DNA from: Labia minor | Lineage: Eukaryota > Arthropoda > Insecta > Dermaptera > Spongiphoridae | Direction: 5' to 3' | DNA length: 64,000 nucleotides | Assembly (NCBI GenBank): GCA_963082975.1 | Contig: OY720347.1 | Coordinates: 43,475,155 to 43,539,154 of the forward strand | In this document: piece after piece, positions 44,643 to 56,689 of the stretch | Numbering within the stretch: the first letter of the stretch is position 1 | Layout: each line of letters starts with the position of its first letter | The notes under the pieces: model-generated | Databases searched by the model: none | What the model was told of the DNA's origin: nothing | What the model saw: only the letters and a program-made list of their open reading frames with translations | Translations under genes and position numbers: made by a program

Positions 44643-44980
44643 TGTAACAATGTCACTGCTATATAGTACCCTTTAGTCACCGCCATCTGTTAGTGATATT
44701 GTTTGTATTATTTATAAGAATCAACTAACTAAATTTAGAATGGATTAAAGACGAATATAAATTGTAATAGGATAATTTTTAATTAGAATTATTAGTTAAT
44801 AATTTATATTTGGCATTTGTAAGAATTATCTGGAAGAATCAACTTTAGAATCGATTTCTTTACAGGTAATTTATATTTCTAATATTGTAAATAACCAATG
44901 TAAAAAAGAATTAATATTGAATAAAAATCTTTACAGAGAACGAAATCGATTTAGTTACCAGAATCCCTGAACATACTTAT
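44643..44980 (+). repeat. 3' LTR
   Basis: 338 bases, identical to the 5' LTR by eye except AAGAATTAAT in place of AAGAATCAAT. The polyadenylation signal AATAAA lies at about 44920. It is followed by (TA)n target sequence. Confidence 0.95.
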
Positions 44981-46700
44981 ATATATATACTTAAATCTTT
45001 TATTATATTTATTTAATTATTATAGTTATTCAATTGACTCCTTTCATATCACAAGTAATTCAACTTTCGAAGTTGTTCTCACTTAATATAGATAAATAAT
45101 TTTCAAACAATTATAAATAAACGATAAATAAACGATATATATATATATATATATATGTTGGAGAATTCCTTCGCACCAACTTTCTATATTCCACTATATA
45201 TTTAGTCATTAATATTAGTACATTCCTGAAAATTATGATATTAATAAATACTCAAATGACAAAATGATAGTGTAAATAGATATATTTATGTTTTTCTAAA
45301 CAAACATTTATCAAAATAATTAAAAATTAAATTTGAAAATTAAATACACATTTCATTTATTAGAAAATTCATCTCATCTCTCTCTCTCACTAGTTCAATT
45401 ATGCAAAATAAATTTACAGTACAAAAATAATTGAATTTATTTATATTTCAAATATTATAAATGAAACTCTTTAGGGAAACGACAAACTAAAATTAATTGA
45501 GTTTGTATATAATTTTTGATTCACTAAATAAACTTTATTAATACAATTTTTCAATATACATATCTATATTTATTAAAACGTATCAATAAAATATTTCTTT
45601 TTATTATTTTTCGTATATTAGTTTAATTAATAAATTGTAATTTTTTTTAATATTAATTGTACCTGTATCCATTTTTTTATTAATTGTCTCTTCCATATTT
45701 GAAAATTGATTATAAATTATAAATTCAATTTATTAAAAACAATTAATGTTTTCTAATTATAATACTTTTAAATTATATATTTCCAATTTGAGCTATAAAC
45801 TCATTACCCAAGTCGAATTGAATTATAAGAACGAATAATAATAATTCTATAATTTTTATTAATCACATTGATAAATTGAATAACCTTTATAATTTATCAA
45901 TTTATTTATATCTATGTTTTTTAATATTTTTTCTATGATCTAACTTTTTCTTTTCTTATTTGTTTAGTATTATGTCTCTTCTAGACTTGTGTGTATATTT
46001 ATATTTTATCAAATATATTTGGTGAGGATTGAATAACTTTAGTTCCTTTTTATTGCACATTGAGAGAGATGGAAGGCTATGGAAAATATTTCTTTTCATT
46101 CTACAATGGATTTAAAAAAGTTTTAAAGAAAAAAAAGGTTTCTGTCGTCTTTTATCGCTTAATGTGCCATTGGAGTTAAATTATTCCTATAGTATTTATT
46201 ATAAAAATTATTATTTACTATTAAAAAAACACCTGATTCTATTTCTTTCATAAATTCATATCAATTATTTGTGAAAAAGTTAGAAATCAAATAAAATAAA
46301 TTTATTTATTTTTTTTTTCTAAATAATTAATTCCAAATTAATTAAATAATATTATAAAAAGATAATTATTCCAATTGGTTAAATTGTCCGATACTTTTAT
46401 TGATCTCATTATGATAATGGGTGATTTTAAATGGATGCTACTGTTGAATTATTTTCGAACATAATTGCAATTGCATTTAGATCAACAGTGAGTTGCGCGT
46501 ACAAAATTGCTCTTGCTCTATTATTGTTTAACTTGATTTATTATCTAGTCACATATATAGGCGTAGAATAATTAAAAGTTTAAATAATGCCATTAGTATC
46601 TCATTCAGAATCAGTTTCATTCGAAATGAAAGTTAGATGATGTTTCATACATTGAACGGTTATAGAAGGTTATATTAAAATTTATTAAAATGGTAAAAGC

Positions 46701-46736
<36 letters not shown>

Positions 46737-47242
46737 TTTTTTCACTTGTTTATAATTTTTTTAATTTAGTGTTGAATATAATAATAGTATAAAAAAATAA
46801 AACAAGTGTTATAACTGTGGTTTTAGATAAATTATATAAATTAACAATTATCATGTTATTATTAATTTCTTTAATTATAATAATTATTAATTAAAATTAA
46901 TTTATTAAAATAATTCAAACTGTATTTATTAGATTATTTTTAATGTTCATAGTAATTCAATTAAATATGATTTCATATTTTGTTTATAAATAGAAAAAGA
47001 GAATTAAATTGATTGCCAATTATAAATATGACTCGCAATGCTATAAATATCTTATCTAGGAATATAAACATTCTTTTATAATACATTATTATATATATTA
47101 TATTAAAGAAAGTAAAGAACAAAAAAAAATCAATGAGCTTTTATAAATCTTTAATTTTATATTATAGTCATTAAATAAAATTTAATCAATGAAAAAATAA
47201 ATATTTCTAATTAATTTTTTGAATTTTAAATTAAAATGTATT
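44981..47242. other. A+T-rich stretch, no gene recognised
   Basis: (TA)n tracts occur near 44981-44989, 45136-45156 and 46704-46731. No open frames, RNA genes or transposon ends were recognised. Confidence 0.55.
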
Positions 47243-47796
47243 TTTTTACGATCTCGTCAGAGATAGTATTGCGATCAAGAAAATTTTCGATATCGAGATT
47301 TTGATGTTTTTATACGTTTTGAAGGTACCTAAGTCATTTTCACTAAGGTTATATATATATATATATACGTGTGTGTGTAGACAAGATTACTCAAAAATGG
47401 TTTGAGGTAGAATAATTCAAAATTCGTAGTTTTTGAGGACCATTACCTACCACGTTTTCATTTTTTTCTCTCTAACTAACTCTAACTAAGCTGACCGTAA
47501 AAATAAAGAAATATTTTGATAGTTTTTCACATGATTAAAAATTGTATAAAACTGCTATATATAGAATTTCAGTTTGATTAAATCGCTGAAATTACCGAAA
47601 TTAATTTTTTAACACGTTGACTGGCAATCACGCGTCAGCACGTGACGTTGTGCTATCAACAAAGAGCCAAACACGCGCTGGTTTAATAAATATTATTTAT
47701 TAATTTTAATTTATAATTTAATTAAATAAATTTAATTTAAAAATAAATTATGTTAAATAATCCAAAGATATTCGAGTGGAGACACTCCAGCTTTTT
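47243..47796 (+). mobile_element. Family B repeat (HINE-like), copy 2
   Basis: Left tip TTTTTACGATCTCGTCAGAG followed by ATAGTATTGCGATCA; the CTCGTCAGAG part keeps a diverged form of the ACTATCTCGC end. The microsatellite is (AT)n(GT)n at 47350-47378. The core is AAATGGTTTGAGGTAGAATA. The CCGGAAG segment is deleted relative to copy 1. CACGTGACGTTGTG is at about 47640. The right-end hairpin TGGAGACACTCCA is at 47779-47791, but the right GCGAGATAGT is decayed to AAAGATATTCGAG. Confidence 0.88.
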
Positions 47797-48853
47797 AATT
47801 ATGGATTTTGTTGATATCGGATGAATATATTTCTCCAAGTGTGCATTGGTTGAACTTACAATACTTCGTTCTTATTTCTCGATCTATTTCATTCTCTTCA
47901 TTTTAAAGATCGTGACTGTTCCGAGTTTTAAGAATTAGTTTCGATTCTCAGGTTTGAAGACTACAAAGAGGGCACCTTCTCCCCGTTTACTGCCCTTTAG
48001 TCGTGTTCTGCCTTGCGGTTCTTTTACTCAAATCCATCTAGAGAAATAAAATATCTAATGAAAATTTGTTTGAATGGAAATCGTGGTTTGCATGATATTT
48101 CCTCCCTAAAACCATCCACCTGGATGGTTTATTATCTAATGGTGGCATTTAAATGTCGACCCCTTTCCTCCTCACCCCACCCCTTGACTGACGTTGACAG
48201 GGTGGGAAGAGGACGGGCAACTCGTCTTTCTTCTCCACAAAACCAATATGTCGTATAGTTCTAATCTAATGGCCGGAAATCCATTTGATAAATTGGCCTT
48301 ATCTAATCTTTTTGTCATTACTAAAGAATAGCCAAGTTTACTTTTCTATATTTACACCTGATTATTATAATATAACCTACTTTTCATTTACTCTACTAAT
48401 TAAGAATTTTTAATAAACTATTATTATACATTTTTCTTATAGATAAATATTTTAAATCAATTATATTAATATAAATATTTATATATATATACCAATATCT
48501 ACGCACGCGTATATTAATTCTTTGGATACTTAAATTCAACTTCAAAATAACCAATTATTTTTATAAATAAAGTTTCAAATAACAATAACATTTACTAGCA
48601 TAAGAAACTGATTTTAAATATTAAAATAAATTCACATTTTTTTTCACCATTTTTATATACCAATATAAATTATTCCAAGCGGTGATTAAGAGAATTTTTC
48701 AAAAATTGCTTACTAATATAAAAAGAATATTTGCTGATATGCTGATAATGAATGATCGATTAAAAATAATCTCACAAGGACCCTTTTTGATTACCATCAT
48801 TTTTTTTTCCAAAGAAATATGATTTTATTAAACTCTTTTTTGACTTTTCATTT
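47797..48853. other. Mixed stretch, no gene recognised
   Basis: A moderately GC-richer segment lies at 47935-48260 with an 81-codon plus frame (48013-48258) containing GRGRATRLSSPQN and no recognisable domain. The remainder is A+T-rich. Confidence 0.45.
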
Positions 48854-49506
48854 TTACCGACCGACGATAGTAAGGGAGGTATTGTTTTCACACCAAATTT
48901 CACATGTGGAGATTTTTACATATCTCCACGAATCATGCATTTTCTTAACAGAAAAAAGTATTTTTAGCATGATGTCTGTCCGTCTGTCCGTCTGTCCGCC
49001 CGTCCGTCCGTATAGATGTGTACAGCCTGAACGGCTGAACGGATTTTGATGAAATTCGGTATATTTACTTAATGCATCGGTGGGATGAATTGATCAACTT
49101 TTGGTGCAAATCCGGAAACCGGAAGTGGTAGTATTAGCGATCGAGGATAAGAAGGGAAGGGTTATTTTCGCACCAAATTTCACATAAGGAGATTTTTTTA
49201 CATATCACCACGAATGTATTGGTTTTATCCTCGGGAAAAATCATCTTCATTATGTTTTTCTTAATTTAAAATTATATGACGTCACCCAGCTCTTCATGAC
49301 ATCACAGCCTCGGGTAACGCCGGCAACGCCGGCTACTTCAGCTATATATTATAAATAAAATAAAATTAAAAATATTTATGTTATATGCCTATCTGTTTTT
49401 TATTACATTAATAGATATATGAAAATTATTTGAAATTGTTTCTGTAGCTGGAAATTAATTTATTTCAAACCGTCGGTCGGTTCGGACCTGGCCACAGGTC
49501 AACTTA
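48854..49506 (+). mobile_element. Family A repeat (HINE-like), copy 3
   Basis: This is the best-preserved plus-strand copy. Left tip TTACCGACCGACGATAGTAA. First CACACCAAATTTCACATGTG block (48893) and its diverged second copy (49172, CACCAAATTTCACATAAGG) are about 280 bases apart. GTCC/GTCT/GCCC tract 48974-49011. Core GAACGGATTTTGATGAAATT. CCGGAAACCGGAAGTGG at 49112. One TGACGTCA and a mutated TGACATCA. GGTAACGCCGGCAACGCCGG at about 49313. Right CGTCGGTCGGTTCGG and hairpin GACCTGGCCACAGGTC ending at CAACTT. The open frame 48819-49049 spans the tip and is not a gene. Confidence 0.93.
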
Positions 49507-51875
49507 TTATTTATTAAATTCGTATTAAACAAATATTTATCTCAATCTTTTGAAAACCAAAAATTAATTTTCAGTATGGATGATGATGTGTTAATTATAA
49601 ATTATATTCATCAATAGTCGTCCACACATTATAAAAGATAAATTATTCAACGTTTTAGTGGTTTCTTTTGAATTTTTAATCATTTATATAGAATATTCAG
49701 CATTAAAGTAATAAATTTTAAAATGACTATTATATTGCAAAAATTTATGTATATTAATTAATGTGATAATATATAAATATTTGAAAGTAAAATTTTACTA
49801 ATATTTGTTTATAAATTTTGTCATAAATTCTTGTACATAGATTCTCTTGGTTTTCAACAATATATTTTATTTTTATTAACATGAGTTAAGTTAAATCATT
49901 AATCATTTGTTATGTATATGATTTATATTAGTGTATATTAAATTTACAATATTTTGTAAATATTGTATCTTTTGACCAATTTATAATTAATTAAAATCGT
50001 GGTAATAATTCATTACATTTAAATTAACTTTATTCATATCAGCATATCAAAATGTTTGCAATAAAAAACAAACAAACACTAAAACATCAATCTAATCATT
50101 TTTAATGAAATCATTTATTATCAATTTTTAATTTTTTGATTCCTTTCTTTTTATTGTTTGTGGTTATTTGTGTGTCATGGAAATACATTTTTTCCTCTAG
50201 ATTAGATTTGTAGTGTACTTAAACCGCTTGTCAGATTATTTTGAAATTGAAGACACAGAACTATCTTCTTTATGGACGACAGAGATCGGTCCAGGAGGCA
50301 TCGACTGAACGAAGGGTTTTAGTAAGGATGAGGGTTAATCCATATGACATTTGTTTATTTTCCAAACAGCGGAGGTGCCCTCCTGGCCTTGTCTCCGCCA
50401 AAACTTCTTCACAACGAACGTTTGTTTAAACGACCGATCTTAATTTGAATTCTAAACAATAAAAAGACTAAACCTTGGGTAAAATTCGTGACTCTTGATC
50501 GTGGCCTGATCTACGTGTCGTTTGGAAAACATCTTCCCAAGGAACAGTAAAAGAAAGAAAGAAAAGAAAGGAAAAAAAAAACGAGGAGATGGTCATGCAG
50601 ATTGCACCAAGTGCTCTAGTGCAATAGACAAAGCCTCGGCTTCCGCCGAAAAGTCCTGAGTCCTGTCGAGTTCAAAAACCTACCGAGAATTCCCCCGCCC
50701 CCGCCACTCCCCCATTCACGTCTCCATCCCACGACTCCGATTCCAACTGCGATCAGAAGAAAACGCTCGCTTTTGGTCGAAATCGTCCATCATCCACTGA
50801 CGCAATTTATCAATTAACTCTCATTTAGAAGCATTTTTCATCAATAAAAATTAAGCGTAGTCTCTTCTCACTTTTCCTTATCAATTTTTAAAAACCAGCC
50901 GTTTTATATATGTATTAATTTTTTCAATCTCAATGATAAATCAACGAACACATCTTTGGAGCAGTTTTTCCTTCTTTTAAGTGGAATGCAATAGTTAAAA
51001 GAGTAATTGAACAAAGCAGCTTTCAAGGATAACCATCTCTATTAATTTAAACCGCAAAGTACTCTTCAATTCAAAAAGAATCAACATCCTCACTCCTCTT
51101 TGTTTTTTTCCCTACTTATATATATTTTTTCATTTTTATTTAAACGAAAAAATTACAAATTTAATTAAAATTTAATAAGATATTTTTAAAAGTTATTAGA
51201 GTGAATAACAAGTGAGGTTAAAAATTAAATATTCATTTTATTTATAATATAAAAATAAAAAAAATATAAATGCAAACTTGCCAAATGTTGCATAATTGAA
51301 AATTTCTTGAAAACTTTTTTAAGATGCGCAGTATTCTATGAAGAAAATTACACATTGACATTTACTAATTGGTTATTTCTAATGATTACACTTATTTAAC
51401 AATTGATGGTTGATACTATTTACAATATATAATCGAAGTATATTGAATAGTAATTTCAATATTTCATTAAATTCAACTTAATTTTAATCAATAAAGACGT
51501 TTGTTTCAACTTTATACATGTAAATGAGTAAAGTTTGTTCAAAAATCTATTAACGCGCTGGCAATTTAAGGAAGAAATTACTCGCAACATAACCTAATTA
51601 CAAATTTTCTTCATAAAATCTTAGTAATTGTCATTATCATCTAAGATTCCATTTGAAGAACTTAGAGAGATAGAATTGTTGGTCTCTTGCTATAATATTC
51701 AGCACAAAACTACATGGTATAAACTACGTTAAATTAGTTATATTCTTAATTTGAACATTCTAATTCAAATCAAAAAGATTTTTAATTTAATAATTTATTT
51801 AACTAAAGTACTAAGTAGAAAAAAATAATATGCATCTAACAATTTTCATAGGTATATTATCAGTAATAAAAAAAA
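49507..51875. other. A+T-rich stretch with GC-richer block at 50.2-50.8 kb
   Basis: Within 50230-50780 the composition rises (CGGAGGTGCCCTCCTGGCC; CTCGGCTTCCGCCG; CCCCCGCCCCCGCCACTCCC). A 62-codon plus frame (50241-50429) and a TTTTCCAAACAG|CGGAGG acceptor-like site occur, but I cannot assemble a convincing exon. A tRNA-like look at 50612-50700 was examined and rejected. The rest is A+T-rich. Confidence 0.4.
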
Positions 51876-52299
51876 ATCTGGAGTGTCTCCACTCGACTAT
51901 CTCGCAAATTAGAATTAGATTATATTATATTTAAATTAAATTATAAATTAAAATTAAAAAATAATATTTATTAACCCAGCGCGTGTTTGGCTCTTTGTTG
52001 ATGGCCCCACGTCACGTGCTGACGCGTGATTTGCAGTCGATTTAAAAAATTAATTCCGGTACTTTCAGTGATTCATTCAAACTGAAATTCTATCTATAGC
52101 AGTTTTATACAATTTTTGATCATGTGATAAACTATCAAACGGTCAGTTTAGAGGAAAAAAATCAAAACGTTGTAGGTAATTACCCTCTTCCGGTTGAGCT
52201 ACATTTCTCAAAAGTTGATAGAAAACTACGAATTTTGAATAATGCCCGTGTACCAAATTCCATTATTCTAGCTCAAACCGTTTTTGAGTAATCTTGTCT

Positions 52300-52335
<36 letters not shown>

Positions 52336-52438
52336 TTTTCTCAACCTTAGTGTAAATGGCTCAGGAACCTTCAAAACGTATAAAAACATAAAAATCTCAA
52401 AAATTTTAGTGATTGCAATACTATGAAGATAGTAAAAA
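51876..52438 (-). mobile_element. Family B repeat (HINE-like), copy 3
   Basis: Minus orientation: the right-end hairpin TGGAGTGTCTCCA is at 51878-51890, followed by CTCGACTATCTCGCAAATT, the subterminal inverted repeat. The (CA)n tract is at 52303-52333, the core is TCTAGCTCAAACCGTTTTTG, and CTTCCGGTTGAGCT is at 52187. The left tip, at the right-hand end of the feature, is decayed (ACTATGAAGATAGTAAAAAT). Confidence 0.9.
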
Positions 52439-53720
52439 TTATAAAAAACTAAACTTAATTTTAATTTATTTAAATGTCATCACCTATATTAATTATTTAT
52501 AATATCAAACATTCATATATATTACTTAGGTTACATTAAGAGGCTAATAAAAAAGTAATTTTTTTTTAAGTGAATAATCTTTAAAATTGGGCCCACTAGT
52601 TTTTTCATCATCAGATTCATTGCTTTTTTCTTTGTTTTTATTTTAATCAGCGATTGCATGCGTTAAATATTATATATATATATATATATATATTATCTAT
52701 TTAATAATTTAAATATGTTATAGTAAAAGATTCATTGTTTCCGATGACTGAGTGAAATATTTTCAAGACGTTTTGACCTTATTCTCGCTAACTTGAAATA
52801 AATGGATCGATATAAGTATATATATATATATAAATCCCAAAGATAAATATATTCCAAAATTGCCTTAGGGAATAAAAATAAATAGGATTGACCTTTTTTC
52901 TTCATTTAATCGAATCTCCATGATACTCATGTAAATGTTAATGGCAAGCAGAATGCGATCATTAATATTGTAAGTTGATTTTTCAAACTTTCTAAGCGAT
53001 ATAATCATGGTTTTTGCTAATTATACTTATATAATCAAATTTATTCAGATATAAATATCATACAAACATATATTATCTACTTCTTTTTGAATTTGTTAAT
53101 GCGACTTATTCTAATCATTTCACAATATTTTTAAAAATATTAAAAAATATAAAGAAAAATCGTTTGTGGATAAAGATTATAGAACTCTTAATTATCTTCA
53201 AATCTTTATCCCACTAACCAGAAATCCTAGTTCTATAATAAAGAACTTTTTAATCTATTATTAATTTCTATTTGGTGTGCAATATATACCGATTTATATA
53301 TATATTTAATAATATATTATTTCTAAAATATTAATTTTTGATTAAAATTTAATTTGAAAAAGAAACTTAAACCATAAATATTTTATAAATAATTTAATCT
53401 CAAATTTAGTTTCAATTCAAAATATTTTTGTTTCTTCTAAACAGATTTTAGTATATTAAATACCCTTAAAAAAACTCAATATACCATATAAATATCAATA
53501 TAGAAATGCACATAAAACAAACTTAAATTAATTTCAAATCAAATTCACTGTTTAAAAATAAAAAAAAAATGTTTAATTACGGTAAAATCTTTTAGATTCA
53601 ACATGTTTTTTTTTCTCTTATTATATTTATTTTAAATATTTTTAGAATCTTTGATATATATAGATATAAGTGTGTTTATTCTAAATCAAAATAAAAAATA
53701 AATTATCTTTTTATAAATAA
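52439..53720. other. A+T-rich stretch, no gene recognised
   Basis: (TA)n tracts occur near 52670-52692 and 52818-52832. No coding or transposon feature was recognised. Confidence 0.55.
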
Positions 53721-54733
53721 ACTAGCTGCTCAGAGCGCCTTCGGCTCCGCCCCCTGTACCCCCGAGTGGTACTTAGTATTTGGTTGAATGTAGTAAAAGG
53801 TTTTCATCCATTTTGTTTCAATTAGTATATTACATAAAACATTCATTTCTTTTTGTGTTCTTATTTAAAATAAATTTTAATTTAATCAATAAATTAGTTA
53901 TATATATTATTATTGTATATGTTATATCTATCTATCTATGTGGCTCAAACATACTCGAAAGTTCTTGGCCGCAACAACCACATTTCTCCAAGTGTCCCTA
54001 TCCTGTGCCCTTGTCCCATCTCTCTTACGTCCCTTCCTACCCGTCCTTGGTTTTCCCAGCGGACGTTTTCCAATCGGTCTCCGCACCAATATCTTTTTCC
54101 TCTCCCATTCTAGCCACGTCCCCTGCCTATCGCAGCTTTTCCATTTTATAACCCTAACTATTTCTGAAGATGCATAGAGGTCATGCAATTCCTCGTTATG
54201 CAGTCTCCGCCATTCCCGGGTGACCTCATCTTTCTTTGGCCAATAAATTCTGTGAAGAACTTTTAAAATAAATTATTTAATTGAAATGATATTTGAATAT
54301 TAGAATTTAAAATAAAATATTATATTAATTCTTTATTTGGGACTTCCTATAATAATTAATATATACACATTGTGAAAATGATTCCGCTAGGGTCAGTGGG
54401 CCACGCGCTCTTGAATGAACAACACGGGGAATTATATAAACTTTAAAAACTTAATTTCTGCGGTTATTGATTAGATATTAATAAAATTTATAGCCTATGT
54501 TACTATAGAGGTATATAAGAATATTGTGATGTAATTTCATAGAAATCGGTTCAGCCAATTCTGAGTTTATAAAATAGTTATTTTTCGGACAAACAGACAG
54601 ACATGAAAAATTCTTAAGTCACTTTTGGATTCTAGAGGACATGAAATGCGAAGATATGCAAAAAATTTTAAATTCTGAACAAATGCGGGTACACATACAA
54701 CAAAAACCTTTTTTTATATATATATATAGTTAT
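53721..54733 (-). mobile_element. Family F repeat with nested LINE tail
   Basis: The left boundary AACTAGCTGCTCAGAGCG continues into CCTTCGGCTCCGCCCCCTG; GAGC..GCTC around GCCTTCG can form a terminal hairpin. The right part (54525-54612) has TTTCATAGAAATCGGTTCAG followed by CC and CGGACAAACAGACAGACATG. This aligns with the minus-strand core of family A (TTTCATCAAAATCGGTTGAG, CGGACGGACAGACATC). The element would therefore be oriented on the minus strand. An ACTAGCTG start and an AATCGGTT-x-AGCC core with GACA repeats are familiar in insect interspersed repeats. A LINE tail (53928-54245) interrupts it. Boundaries are approximate. Confidence 0.55.
53928..54245 (-). pseudogene. LINE 3' end fragment with GATA tail
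   Basis: The minus strand reads MHDLYASSEIVRVIKWKS in frame; other frames supply equivalents of GEWRRLHNEE upstream and VRRPIGKRPLGKPRTGRKGR, then DRDTWRNVVVAAKNFR. It ends in TAGATAGATAGATATAAC, read on the minus strand from 53942. It is homologous to 6180-6545. Single-base indels break the frame. The plus-strand open frames here are shadows. Confidence 0.88.
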
Positions 54734-55880
54734 AAGACCAAATTGAACGATAAATAATATAAATCATTGATAGTTTTATTATCCATGACCTATAATTGAT
54801 CAACTTTGATCACTCTCATATGATTCATAAATTGATGATTTCTTATAATATAAAGTGAAATATTATTAGTAGATAAATTCTATATAAATGAATCTATAAA
54901 ATGAATTTAAAAATATTTTTAGTTATGTTTAAAAAACTATTTTAATTTTAAGTAAATTTCAATTCAAATTTAATTTAAGTGAATAGAAGTATGATTTTTT
55001 CACAAGATCAATTTTCAATGAATCTTAGTTTAGACTTCCAATCCAAGCTTGCATCCAATATAAGATCAACGTCAATCTCTGTTAATCACTTTTTACACAC
55101 TTTGCGTGAAAATCTTTTATCAATCTCAATTCAATCAACTTGAAAGGAATCCTTTCCTGAAGTAATAAATAATAGATAAAAATAAAAATAAATTGCAATA
55201 AAAGCTGTAAAGCAGACTTTTTTCTGTTGAATTAATTAGAAAATGTTAAAAAAAAAGAGAAATTATATTTTTATACCTTTTTTTGAACTTTAAAATAAAA
55301 TCCAGGCTTATTGTAATGGTGTTTTCTTCTCTATCTAGTCAGCCATTATGCCAATTTTTTGTTTATGGGAACATTGTTTTTCATTTCCATTCAAAATATA
55401 TATAAACCTATACTTAAACAAAATGAGAGTGAGAAAATAGGGACAAAAAACAAAAAAAAACAAAACAAAAATGATTACATTATTGAAAATGGGATCTTTG
55501 TAAATTAAATAATAAGATCTACTTTTATTCCATTATCCCATTCATAAATTTAACAATTTACTATTGATATTTATTCACCGTAAATTACAATGCAAATTTA
55601 TATCAGTGATATTAAATAATTAACATCTGCAGAAAGCGTGTCATAATCATAATACCATTCCAGTCTGGAGAAGATAAATTTATATTTTACTTTTGCTTTT
55701 ACTCGTTTATCAAATTATTTGTGAATTAATATTAACCGACTAAAAAGTTACTACTTGGAAAAAATTGTAATTATCTTTATTATATATATATTAATTTAAT
55801 GATATATATAATTTAATATTTTCAAATTAAAAAAATTGTATAAGTAATTTATTTTATTGTTAATTTGATGCTTTTTCTTT
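54734..55880. other. A+T-rich stretch, no gene recognised
   Basis: No open frame of note, RNA gene or transposon end was recognised between family F and family B copy 4. Confidence 0.55.
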
Positions 55881-56456
55881 TTATTATCTCACCAGAGATA
55901 GTATCACGAAAATTTTCGATGTCGAGATTTTGATGTTTTTATAAGTTTTGAAGGTTCCTGAATCATTTTCACTAAGGTTTATGAAAAATGTCTGTGTGTG
56001 TGATTACGGAAAAACGGTTTGAGATAAAATAATGGAATTTGGTATACGGGCATTATTTAAAATTCAGTTTTCTATCAACTTTTGAGAAATGTAACTCAAC
56101 CAGAAGTGGGTCATTACCTACCACATTTTGATTTTTTTTTCCTATAAAGTGTCCGTAAAAATAAAGATGTAAGTTTGATAGTTTTTCACATGATTCAAAA
56201 TTGTATAAAACAGCTATATATAGAATTTCAGTTTGATTGAATCACTGAAAGTCCCGAAATTAATTTTTTAAATTAAATCGACTGCAGCACATGACGTGGG
56301 GCCATCAACAAAGAGCCAAATACGCGCTGGTTTAATAAATATTATTTATTAATTTTAATTTATAATTTAATTAATTAAATTTAATTTAAATATAATATAT
56401 GTTAGTTAATCCAATGCTAATTGCGAGATACTCGAGTGGAGACACTCCAGCTTATT
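55881..56456 (+). mobile_element. Family B repeat (HINE-like), copy 4
   Basis: Left tip TTTATTATCTCACCAGAGAT followed by AGTATCACG. The left end can itself fold (ATCTC..GAGAT). A short (GT)n tract is at 55992-56001, the core is GGTTTGAGATAAAATAATGG, CCAGAAGTGGG is at about 56100, and ACATGACGTGGGG is at 56287. The right end is TTGCGAGATACTCGAGTGGA then GACACTCCAG. There is no coding capacity. Confidence 0.92.
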
Positions 56457-56689
56457 TTTAATATATTTTTTTGTGGAGTGTTTATTTATTTTGTATGACT
56501 AGAAATGACTAGACTTATTGATCATAATCATATCTATTTAATCAATTTAGATGTTGAATTAATCTAAATTGAAAACTAATAAAAAAAAAATGAATATTTG
56601 AATTCAAAATCATTTCTTTATAAAATGTTTTGTAAACGAAATATTTCTACGGTAATATTGATATGACCTAGAAGAGAGGAAATTGGTCT

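Larger units (their letters stand above)
40068..44980 (+). mobile_element. Complete Ty3/gypsy-type LTR retrotransposon
   Basis: A 4913-bp element with 338-bp LTRs (40068-40405, 44643-44980) differing at a single base (C at 40337, T at the equivalent of 44912). Gag and Pol are open, the PBS is directly after the 5' LTR, and there is a polypurine tract directly before the 3' LTR. The order is protease, RT, RNase H, integrase, which places it in Ty3/gypsy (Metaviridae) rather than copia. There is no env: only 59 bases separate the Pol stop from the 3' LTR. It inserted into a (TA)n tract; ATATA abuts both ends, compatible with a short target duplication though uninformative in such sequence. Near-identical LTRs and intact frames indicate a very recent insertion. 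Confidence 0.96.

Noticed and set aside
50612..50700. tRNA-like stretch (GTGCAATAGAC..GAGTTCAAAAACC)
   Set aside because: The B-box match needs an inserted base and no acceptor or T stem can be formed.
53780..54177. Plus-strand frames up to 123 codons
   Set aside because: They are shadows of the minus-strand LINE tail; the left part is low-complexity A+T.
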